Positions 22,790 through 34,700 of a stretch of 64,000 nt of DNA are shown one piece after another. Source of the DNA: Macrostomum hystrix (taxonomy: Eukaryota; Platyhelminthes; Macrostomidae); NCBI GenBank assembly GCA_950097015.1, contig CATNEN010000038.1:23759001-23823000 (forward strand), read 5' to 3'. A program made the position numbers and the translations under genes. The notes beneath the pieces are model-generated. The model was not told the origin of the DNA. It saw nothing but the letters and a program-made list of their open reading frames with translations, and searched no databases. Within the stretch, counting starts at the first letter, position 1. Every line of letters begins with the position of its first letter.

Positions 22790-25455
22790 AAAGAGGTTGA
22801 GACACGGGGAGAGATGAGACACCGGGAGAGATGAGACACGGGGAGAGATGAGACACGGGAGAGATGAGACACGGGAGAGATGAGACACGGAAGAGATGAA
22901 ACAGGGGAGAGCTAAGACACAGGGAGAGATGAGACACGGAAGAGATGAGACACGGAAGAGATGAGACACGGGAGAGATGAGACACGGAAGAGATGAGACA
23001 CGGGAGAGATGAGACACGGAAGAGATGAGACAGGGGAGAGATGAGACACGGGGGAGATGAGACAGGGGAGAGATAAGACACGGAAGAGATGAGACTGGGG
23101 AGAGATTAGACACGGAAGAGATGAGACACCAGAGAGATGAGACACCAGAGAGATGAGACAGGGGAGAGATGAGACACGGGGAGAGATGAGACACCAGAGA
23201 GATGAGACACGGGAGAGATGAGACACGGAAGAGATGAAACAGGGGAGAGATGAGACACGGAAGAGATGAGACACGGGAGAGATGAGACACCAGAGAGATG
23301 AGACACGGGAGAGATGAGACACGGGGAGAGATGAGACACCAGAGAGATGAGACACGGGAGAGATGAGACACGGAAGAGATGAAACAGGGGAGAGATGAGA
23401 CACGGAAGAGATGAGACACGGGAGAGATGAGACACTGCGAGAGATGAGACACCAGAGAGATGAGACACGGGAGAGATGAGACACGGAAGAGATGAAACAG
23501 AGAGAGATGAGACGCAGGGAGAGATGAGACACAGGGAGAGATGAGACACGGGAGAGATGAGACACAGGGAGAGATTAGACACGGGAGAGATGAGACACAG
23601 GGAGAGATTAGACTCAGGGAGAGATGAGACACGGGGAGAGACAAGACACAGGGAGAGATGAGACACAGGGAGAGATGAGACTCAGGGAGAGATGAGACAC
23701 GGGAGAGATGAGACACAGGGAGAGATTAGACACGGGAGAGATGTGACACAGGGAGAGATTAGACTCAGGGAGAGATGAGACACGGGGAGAGATAAGACAC
23801 AGGGAGAGATGAGACACAGGGAGAGATGAGACTCAGGGAGAGATGAGACACGGGGAGAGATAAGACACAGGGAGAGATGAGACACGGGGAGAGATAAGAC
23901 ACAGGGAGAGATGAGACACGGGGAGAGATGAGACACAGGGAGAGATGAGACACGGGGAGAGATGAGACACGGGGAGAGATAAGACACAGGGAGAGATGAG
24001 ACACAGGGAGAGATGAGACTCAGGGAGAGATGAGACGCAGGGAGAGATGAGACACAGGGAGAGATGAGACACGGGAGAGATGAGACACAGGGAGAGATTA
24101 GACACGGGAGAGATGAGACACAGGGAGAGATTAGACACGGAAGAGATGAGACACAGGGAGAGATGAGACACGGCGAGAGATGAGACACGGGGAAGAGATG
24201 AGACACATGAGACACAGGGAGAGATGAGACACAGAGAGAGATGAGACACGGGAGAGATTAGACACGGAAGAGATGAGACACAGGGAGAGATGAGACAGGG
24301 GAGAGATGAGATAGGGGAGAGATGAGACAGGGGAGAGATGAGACAGGAGAGATGAGACACGGGAGAGATGAGACACGGGGAAGAGATGAGACACGGGGAG
24401 AGATGAGACACAGGGGAGAGATGAGACACGGGAGAGATGAGACACGGGAGAGATGAGACACTGCGAGAGATGAGACACCAGAGAGATGAGACACGGGAGA
24501 GATGAGACACGGAAGAGATGAAACAGAGAGAGATGAGACGCAGGGAGAGATGAGACACAGGGAGAGATGAGACACGGGAGAGATGAGACACAGGGAGAGA
24601 TTAGACACGGGAGAGATGAGACACAGGGAGAGATTAGACTCAGGGAGAGATGAGACACGGGGAGAGATAAGACACAGGGAGAGATGAGACACAGGGAGAG
24701 ATGAGACTCAGGGAGAGATGAGACACGGGGAGAGATAAGACACAGGGAGAGATGAGACACGGGGAGAGATAAGACACAGGGAGAGATGAGACACGGGGAG
24801 AGATGAGACACAGGGAGAGATGAGACACGGGGAGAGATGAGACACGGGGAGAGATAAGACACAGGGAGAGATGAGACACAGGGAGAGATGAGACTCAGGG
24901 AGAGATGAGACGCAGGGAGAGATGAGACACAGGGAGAGATGAGACACGGGAGAGATGAGACACAGGGAGAGATTAGACACGGGAGAGATGAGACACAGGG
25001 AGAGATTAGACACGGAAGAGATGAGACACAGGGAGAGATGAGACACGGCGAGAGATGAGACACGGGGAAGAGATGAGACACATGAGACACAGGGAGAGAT
25101 GAGACACAGAGAGAGATGAGACACGGGAGAGATTAGACACGGAAGAGATGAGACACAGGGAGAGATGAGACAGGGGAGAGATGAGATAGGGGAGAGATGA
25201 GACAGGGGAGAGATGAGACAGGAGAGATGAGACACGGGAGAGATGAGACACGGAAGAGATGAGACACGGGAGAGATGAGACACCAGAGAGATGAGACACG
25301 GGAGAGATGAGACACGGGAGAGATGAGACACTGCGAGAGATGAGACACGGGAGAGATGAGACACAGGGGAGAGATGAGACACGGGAGAGAAGAGACGTAG
25401 GAGAGAAAATACAAAAAACATTAGACAGGAGAGAGATGAGGCACGGGATAGAAGA
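22790..25455. repeat. Large GAGAGATGAGACAC(x) minisatellite, ~2.7 kb
   Basis: More than 150 copies of a 15-18-bp unit (GGAGAGATGAGACACGG, with ACAGG, ACCA and ACTCA variants). A higher-order duplication is visible: about 23.44-24.215 kb recurs at about 24.466-25.09 kb, at an offset of 1026 bp on the left and 875 bp on the right, so about 150 bp is missing from the second copy. The array ends about 255 bp before the cadherin start codon. Confidence 0.95.
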
Positions 25456-25581
25456 GACAGCAAAGTGGGCAGAATTTATGACATTTACAAGCAGTATTTG
25501 GCTTGTTTTGGCCTGTCTAAAGCACGGCTTGTCTCCCCCTTATTTTCATCCCCAGCCAATGGGCTGTTTAGCTCGTTCCCT

Positions 25582-25595
25582 ATTGGCTGACGTGA
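25582..25595 (+). promoter_or_regulatory. Possible promoter elements of the cadherin gene
   Basis: ATTGG (inverted CCAAT) at 25582-25586 is followed by TGACGTGA, a CRE-like site, at 25588-25595, about 115 nt upstream of the ATG. No TATA box is convincing. The assignment is by motif and position only. Confidence 0.3.
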
Positions 25596-25709
25596 TGGCC
25601 AGACCTCAGTAGAAAAGAATTTAATTGCCATCGAAAAGAAGAGAGGCTGCCTTGCTTATTTAGAAACTTTTCTGGATTGCTGATTTAGCTTCAGTTGCTA
25701 AGCGAGAAT

Positions 25710-28700
25710 ATGCTCCATTTACAGCAGTTGCTGCCGCCGTTAATCCTACTGTTATCTATTCTAGACAGCATCCGAGCTGCAAGTTTCACAAGAGAGATAG
25801 ACGAGGACAATGGTGAGATTCATGGGCCTAATAGGCCTCGCCAGGTAGCTCAACTGTCTGATTACGTCACCGGTTCAATCACCGACACAATGCGCTTCGA
25901 AATCGACCCCAATCAATCGCCAGTGGCTGATTATTTCTCTGTTGATTCGCGCACTGGTGAGTTGACAACCTCGCCAAACAGAAGCCTTGATAGGGACGCA
26001 CTGTGCCAGCAGGCTCGGGCTTGTTGTCACAGACAACTAGTCTGCGGCTTGAAGATTCGCATCCGTTTGATTGACAGCTCCAACGTTGACAATACGCAGA
26101 GCTTTTGGGCGACTATTAATCTGCGAGATTTGAACGACAATGCGCCCAGATTTCTTATGTCCCACTTTAACCTGACTGTCATTGAGGGCGGACCTACTGG
26201 CGAAAGCGTTCGCCTGCCCCTGGCTGTTGATTTGGATTCTACTGAGTTCGGTATCAGAGAATATACCCTGCTCGAGTCAAGCGCATATTTTCAGGTGAGT
26301 GTAATACAGTCAACCTGTCATGGGAATCTGACAGAATAGATGACATGGTATACTGCAGTATATTCTGACACGTCCAGATCATAGAATCTGACGTTTCCAT
26401 TTCAGAGAATCTGACATTCCCAGGTCATAGAATCTGACATTCCCAGGTCATAAAATCTGACATTCCCGGGTCATATGGAATCTGACATTCCCAGGTCATA
26501 GAATCTGACATTCCCAGGTCATAGAATCTGACATTCCCAGGTCATATGGAATCTGACATTCCCAGGTCATATGGAATCTGAAATTCCCAGGTCATAGAAT
26601 CTGACATTCCCAGGTCATAGAATCTGACATTCCCAGGTCATATGGAATCTGACATTCCCAGGTCATAGAATCTGACATTCCCAGGTCATAGAATCTGACA
26701 TTCCCAGGTCATATGGAATCTGACATTCCCAGGTCATATGGAATCTGAAATTCCCAGGTCATAGAATCTGACATTCCCAGGTCATAGAATCTGACATTCC
26801 CAGGTCATAGAATCTGACATTCCCAGGTCATATGGAATCTGACATTCCCAGGTCATAGAATCTGACATTCCCAGGTCATATGGAATCTGACATTCCCAGG
26901 TCATAGAATCTGACATTCCCAGGTCATATGGAATCTGACATTCCCAGGTCATATGGAATCTGACATTCCCAGGTCATAGAATCTGACATTCCCAGGTCAT
27001 AGAATCTGACATTCCCAGGTCATAGAATCTGACATTCCCAGGTCATAGAATCTGACATTCCCAGGTCATATGGAATCTGACATTCCCAGGTCATAGAATC
27101 TGACATTCCCAGGTCATATGGAATCTGAAATTCCCAGGTCATAGAATCTGACATTCCCAGGTCATATGGAATCTGAAATTCCCAGGTCATAGAATCTGAC
27201 GTTTCCATTTCGGAGAATCTGACATTCCCATTTCAGAGAATCTGACATTCCCAGGTCATAGAATCTGACATTCCCAGGTCATATGGAATCTGAAATTCCC
27301 AGGTCATAGAATCTGACATTCCCAGGTCATATGGAATCTGAAATTCCCAGGTCATAGAATCTGACATTCCCAGGTCATATGGAATCTGAAATTCCCAGGT
27401 CATAGAATCTGACATTCCCAGGTCATATGGAATCTGACATTCCCAGGTCATAGAATCTGACATTCCCAGGTCATATGGAATCTGACATTCCCAGGTCATA
27501 GAATCTGACATTCCCAGGTCATATGGAATCTGAAATTCCCAGGTCATAGAATCTGACATTCCCAGGTCATAGAATCTGACATTCCCAGGTCATATGGAAT
27601 CTGACATTCCCAGGTCATAGAATCTGACATTCCCAGGTCATAGAATCTGACATTCCCAGGTCATATGGAATCTGAAATTCCCAGGTCATAGAATCTGACA
27701 TTCCCAGGTCATATGGAATCTGAAATTCCCAGGTCATAGAATCTGACATTCCCAGGTCATATGGAATCTGAAATTCCCAGGTCATAGAATCTGACATTCC
27801 CAGGTCATATGGAATCTGAAATTCCCATGTCATAGAATCTGACATTCCCAGGTCATATGGAATCTGAAATTCCCAGGTCATAGAATCTGACATTCCCAGG
27901 TCATATAGCATCTGACATTCCCAGGTCATATAGCATCTGACATTCCCAGGTCATAGAATCTGACATTCCCAGGTCATATAGCATCTGACATTCCCAGGCC
28001 TATAGTCTCACATTCACAGGCCATATTGAATGCGAAGCCAAAACGAAGCTAAATTACCTTATTTTGCCAGGTGACCCAGTCAGATCTAAATGGTCTGAAG
28101 GAACCTCGCCTGACGGTCCTGAAGGACATCGATCGCGAAGCCACGCCTTTCTTCAGCTTGACCCTGCTGGCTAAAGATGGCGGCAGTCCGCGGCGGACAG
28201 GCAGCGTCAGCATGCTGATCCGGGTTCTGGATCGCAACGACAACGCGCCGACGTTCTCGCTTGATCGACTCACTGTCAGCCTGCGCGAGGACGCCTCGCC
28301 GGGCAGTCGGGTGGCTCAATTAAATGCTACAGACGCTGACGAGGGTGACAATGCCGCGGTCAGATACAGCCTGCGGGACACCAGCGTGGTGCCAGGTGAG
28401 CTCGGCATGAAACTCGACTGCCACAAATTGTCACTAGGGAGAGATCATAGGGAGAGATCACAGGGAGAGATCACAGGGAGAGATCGCTGGGAGAGATCAC
28501 AGGGAGAGATCACAGGGAGAGATCACAGGGAGATATCACAGCATGGAGAGATCAAATGGAGTGATCATAGGGAGAGATCACAGGGAGAGATCATAGGGAG
28601 AGATCACATGGAGAGATCACATGGAGAGATAACAGTGAGAGATCACAGGGAGAGATCACAGGGAGAGATCACATTTAGAGATCACAGAGAGAGATCACTG

Positions 28701-31700
28701 GGAGAGATCAAATGGAGAGATCAAATGGAGAGATCACAGGGAGAGATCACAGGGAGAGATCACAGGGAGAGATCACATGGAGAGAACACATGGAGAGATC
28801 ACAGTGAGAGATCACAGGAAAAATTCACACATTTAGAGTTAATGGAGTACGTCGTATATCAAATATGAATTGCCATTCTACCTGTCACCAGGCCTACCGT
28901 CAGTTAGCGGCAATTTCTACATCAACCCCAGCACCGGCTTAGTGACACTATTTAGACCGTTGGACTACGAGAAATCGCAGCGTCACGTGCTGCTAATCGA
29001 GGCAACGGATCGAGCTGGCGTTAGCGCAGGCTTTCTCAGCCATTCAATGTCTGCCAGCAGACTAGAGGTTCCCCGAACCGGCAGCGCAACACTCACCGTC
29101 AACGTCATCGATGTTAACGACGAACCTCCAAAGATCAATGTGGTGTCTCCTAGCCGGGGCGGTGGACTTTCAGTAGACGAGAACTCCAGAATCGATACTC
29201 TAGTAGCCTGGGTCACTGTCGGCGACGGTGAGCGCAGCGGGCGTCACGTGTCATGCCATCTCACCGGTCCTGGCCGGGATCAGTTTCAATTGGCAACTAA
29301 GCAGCATTCGGAAGAGAAAGAGCTCGAGCTGAGAACTGTTCGAGCGTTGGATGCGGAGCAGTGGCGAGAATTGGCTGTCACAATTAGGTGCACAGATAAC
29401 GGAGCTCCGCCACTCACAGCTGAGAAGGAGTTGCGGGTAAGATAAAAACATAGCTTCCTAAACCAAGCTCTCAAAATAATTATTTCTCTGCCCCGAGTGT
29501 ACATTGAATTCCGTCCCCCAAACTGGAGTGCGCGAACATCGTCGAGATTTCTCTGCCCCGAGTGTACATTGAATTCCGTCCCCCAAACTGGAGTGTGCGA
29601 ACATCGTCGAGACTTCTCTGCCCCGAGTGTACATTGAATTCCGTCCCCCAAACTGGAGTGTGCGAACATCGTCGAGATTTCTCTGCCCCGAGTGTACATT
29701 GAATTCCGTCCCCCAAACTGGAGTGTGCGAACATCGTCGAGATTTCTCTGCCCCGAGTGTACATTGAATTCCGTCCCCCAAACTGGAGTGTGCGAACATC
29801 GTCGAGATTTCTCTGCCCCGAGTGTACATTGAATTCCGTCCCACAAACTGGAGTGAGCTGGATTCCAGGCTGATAATTGAATTTGTAAACCAATTGCAAA
29901 CTAATTTTAGGTTCGCATCAACAACCTGAACGACAATCGACCCAGCTTCGGCATACGCACTTTAAACTTGACTGTGCCAGAGAATCGTGGCGGTCATTTA
30001 TTTGTCTTCGCATTCAACGCCACGGACAGGGATGGCGACCAGATTGTCTACTCCCTGGAGGACACTCCTGACAGGTTCTATTTTCAGTTAAACTCTAGCG
30101 GCAGACTGTACGCAATCAGCAGTTTTGATCGGGAACAGACGAGTCGATATCATCTGCGCGTAACTGCCAGAGACTCTGGCGCGCCGCCATTGGACTCCGA
30201 TCCGTTAGATGTCATTGTCAACATTGCCGACATCAACGATAATAGGCCGGTGTTTCGCGACGTGGCCGACCCAAACGTCGGGCTACGGTTTAGCGTCGAC
30301 GAAGAACAAGACCCGGATACTCCGGTTGGCGAGGTAGGATTTTGAGTCAACAGTAAAAATACCACGCTATTTTTCCCACTGGCGAAATACCACGGTGGTA
30401 TTTCAAACACCCACTGCCAAATTCACGATAGCTCCCAAATCGGATGAACAAGCTTCGTGAAAGTTTACCAGGTGGCTCAAATTTTTCCGCCCTTCACGAT
30501 GAACTGACTTTCAAATCCGTCCGAGTCAGCATGTTCGTCTATGGCAAATCCACATTGGTTCAATAATCTGAGTCCACCTGTCGTAAGGAACCTTTGTTCT
30601 CAGCATCCCAGCATGTACCATAGTCCACTTCATCGCCGTCTGGAGCATTGGCTGTGACCGTTGGGATTTCAACAAAAGCAGCCGTCTTTTAGCTACTTTC
30701 GCAGCCGATGCTCGAGACGGCGATGAAGGGGGTGGTGACTGGGAAGCTGAGAACAAAGGCCCCTGCTACTGATCGACATAGTTTGTTGCGCCAACATGGT
30801 TTCGGGATGAAATTTTTATGAGCAGAAAAAGTATGCTTATATTTTTGGCCTTTGCCACCAGACACCCCGACGAGAATGGTTGAATATCTCGACGATGTAG
30901 ATGGTTCGTGATTCTGGAAGTTGTTTTATCGCATCGAGCGGAAAAATTTAGTCTGTTTTCTGGAACTTCATGTCGGTAATTGATAATTGATTAACATCAC
31001 AGGTTCGCGCCGACGACGCAGACTCAGGAGCCAACGGGCGCATTCGGTACAGCATAGCCGAGTACGCGGCTCAGCAATGGTTCGCTGTACACCCGGAGAC
31101 AGGGGCCATCAGAACCCTACGCAGATTGGACAGGGAAACAACTCCTAGATACACCTTTACTGTCTTGGCCAACGACAACGGCCAGCCAAGACTGTCTGCT
31201 TCTGTTCAGGTCAATGTCCAGGTGAGCTTTGCGTGTTTGCAAATGATTTTCGAATTGCCCACAGGGTTATAGGCAAGGGTGCAGCATTTGGTGACACTAG
31301 ATCCGCAGCCAGCGAGGAGGCAATTGAGCCCATTTCGCTGACTCCTGAGCACACACGCTCACACAGGTGTGTACATCTGCCCTGACTTTCTCATCGTCAG
31401 GCAGTTTACGCTTTCACTGTGCCTTGGTGGTTGACCCTCAAATTACAACACAAACCCCACAAGCCTTCTCTCCGCGGCTGCGCCTTAAATGAATCTGACC
31501 TCGCCGCGGAATCGAGCTCAGGGACCTTGGCGTGAGAGGCGAACGCGTTAACCACTCTGCCACTCATTGCCAACAAAACAAAAGGAATCAGACAATGATC
31601 CATTAGTGTATTTTTTCTGAATGTTGACACAGAAGTAAAGTTATTTGTGAGTGAAAAAAACTCTAGTGCCGCTTTCATTGTTAGCTAGTCTTAGCTTTTA

Positions 31701-34700
31701 TCCATGCATGATTCTCTGTCAACTGTCGATGTGTAGTGTAGGGAATATTTCCCATGTAGCCATTGCTTTTATGTGAGGATAAGCGTGTAGCTCGGGTCAA
31801 GAAATATACACACAGAGTCCATCTTTTTCTGAGTTAGATAGCGCTCTGGTGTTTGTTCGTCCAATAGTGTGTTTCTGTTTAATAATTCATTGTCTGTTCA
31901 ATCCTTCTGGGACCCTTCTGGGATCCTTCTATGTTTTATGATGCCCAGGGCCGAGCTTAACCCGTGGTTTAACCCGTGCGCTGCGTAACTTATTCAATGG
32001 CTTTTTTTCTATCAGACTGTGTTTTGTGGCCGAAGGATCGATGGGTTTGTTGAGTTTTTACGTAGCCGGGGCGGAGTCAAGGACTGTTTTCTCTCTTTTT
32101 TAATAGCCCTTTCTTAACTGTAAGGATCATCTCTTGGGACTGCTGTGAGATGTTCACAAAATCGGGGCAGATACGAGGGACACTTGAAAGGATTTTTAGT
32201 ATCCGAGATATTTTTTAAGCCTTTAGTATCGACTGTTGAGAGTTCTATTAAAGCTAAAAATCTGCGCTAGAGAGGGTGAGAGAAAGGGAGAGAGAAAGGG
32301 AGAGAGGAAGGGAGAGAGGAAGGGAGAAGGGAGAGAGGAAGGTAGACAGGAAGGTAAAGAGGCATGTAAAGAGGAAGGGAGAGAGAAGGTAGAGAGGAAG
32401 GGTGAGAGGAATGGAGAGAGGAACGGAGAGAGGAACGGAAAGAGGAACGGAGAGAGGAACGGAGAGAGGAACGGAGAGAGAAACGGAGAGAGGAACGGAG
32501 AGAGAAACGGAGAGAGGAACGGAGAGAGGAATGGAGAGAGGAATGGAGAGAGGAATGGAGAGAGGAATGGAGAGAGGAATGGAGAGCGGAACGGAGAGAG
32601 GAAGGGAGAGAGGAATGGAGAGCGGAACGGAGAGAGGAAGGGAGAGAGGAATGGAGAGCGGAACGGAGAGAGGAATGGAGAGAGGAATGGAGAGAGGAAC
32701 GGAGAGAGGAAGGGAGAGAGGAAGGGAGAGAGGAAGTGAGAGAGGAATAGAGAGAGGAAGGGAGAGAGGAAGGGAGAGGGGAATGGAGAGAGGAATGGAG
32801 AGAGGAAGGGAGAGAGGAATGGAGAGCGGAACGGAGAGAGGAAGGGAGAGAGGAATGGAGAGCGGAACGGAGAGAGGAATGGAGAGAGGAATGGAGAGAG
32901 GAACGGAGAGAGGAAGGGAGAGAGGAAGGGAGAGAGGAAGTGAGAGAGGAATAGAGAGAGGAAGGGAGAGAGGAAGGGAGAGAGGAAGGTTAACAGTAGT
33001 GTAGAAAAAAGGGATGGAAAAACATGTCTTAAAGAGCAAATTTCGATTTACCTATTTCCTTATCTGACTAGAAAATTAGCATTTTTGTTATTATAAGAGG
33101 ACTTGAAAAGGCTATCGAAACGGTTGACTTCACAGATTATCTGTGCACAAATAGACCTAGTTAGCAGAGTGCAGAAACTATCACTAAAAGCTATTTTAAG
33201 TATACATTTGTAGCACATTTAACCTGGTGAATTGCATTTGCTAGTCTGGTTTTCCGTCAAGAAAAAAGTCTGAACTTAGCTGTCTTTCAATAGAAATAAG
33301 AAGAGAGGAAGAGAAGAAGAGAGGAAGAGAAGAAGAGAGGAAGAGAAGAAGAGAGGAAGGGAAGAAGAGAGGAAGAGAAGAAGAGAGGAAGGGAAGAAGA
33401 GAGGAAGAGAAGAAGAGAGGAAGAGAAGAAGAGAGGAAGGGAAGAAGAGAGGAAGGGAAGAAGAGAGGAAGAGAAGAAAAGAGGAAGAGAAGAAAAAAGT
33501 AAGAGAAGAAGAGAGGAAGGGAGGAAGAGAGGAAGAGAAGAAGAGAGGAAGAGAAGAAGAGAGGAAGAGAAGAAGAGAGGAAGAGAAGAAGAGAGGAAGA
33601 GAAGAAGAGAGGAAGGGAAGAAGAGAGAATGAGAAGAGGAGAGGAAGAGAAGAAGAGAGGAAGAGAAGAAGAGAGGAAGAGAAGAAGAGAGGAAGGGAAG
33701 AGGAGAGGAAGAGAAGAAGAGAGGAAGAGAAGAAGAGAGGAAGGGAAGAAGAGAGGAAGGGAAGAAGAGAGGAAGAGAAGAAGAGAGGAAGGGAAGAACA
33801 GAGGAAGAGAAGAAGAGAGGAAGGGAAGAAGAGAGGAAGGGAAGAACAGAGGAAGAGAAGAAGAGAGGAAGAGAAGAAGAGAGGAAGGGAAGAACAGAGG
33901 AAGAGAAGAAGAGAGGAAGAGAAGAAGAGAGGAAGGGAAGAAGAGAGGAAGAGAAGAAGAGAGGAAGGGAAGAAGAGAGGAAGAGAAGAAGAGAGGAAGA
34001 GAAGAAGAGAGGAAGAGAAGAAGAGAGGAAGAGAAGAAGAGAGGAAGGGAAGAAGAGAGGAAGAGAAGAAGAGAGGAAGAGAAGAAGAGAGGAAGAGAAG
34101 AAGAGAGGAAGGGAAGAAGAGAGGAAGAGAAGAAGAGAGGAAGGGAAGAAGAGAGGAAGAGAAGAAGAGAGGAAGAGAAGAAGAGAGGAAGGGAAGAAGA
34201 GAGGAAGAGAAGAAGAGAGGAAGAGAAGAAGAGAGGAAGAGAAGAAGAGAGGAAGGGAAGAAGAGAGGAAGGGAAGAAGAGAGGAAGAGAAGAAGAGAGG
34301 AAGAGAAGAAGAGAGGAAGGGAAGAAGAGAGGAAGAGAAGAAGAGAGGAAGAGAAGAAGAGAGGAAGAGAAGAAGAGAGGAAGAGAAGAAGAGAGGAAGG
34401 GAAGAAGAGAGGAAGAGAAGAAGAGAGGAAGAGAAGAAGAGAGGAAGAGAAGAAGAGAGGAAGAGAAGAAGAGAGGAAGGGAAGAAGAGAGGAAGAGAAG
34501 AAGAGAGGAAGGGAAGAACAGAGGAAGAGAAGAAGAGAGGAAGAGAAGAAGAGAGGAAGGGAAGAACAGAGGAAGAGAAGAAGAGAGGAAGAGAAGAAGA
34601 GAGGAAGGGAAGAAGAGAGGAAGGGAAGAACAGAGGAAGAGAAGAAGAGAGGAAGAGAAGAAGAGAGGAAGAGAAGAAGAGAGGAAGGGAAGAAGAGAGG

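Noticed and set aside
22694-25463. Many overlapping - strand frames of the SHLSLCLISP type
   Set aside because: Three overlapping frames of one minisatellite encode the same kind of string; this reflects the repeat, not a gene.
31500-31572. Possible tRNA gene on -
   Set aside because: Same reason: Pol III boxes without a foldable acceptor stem, followed by a repeat body.
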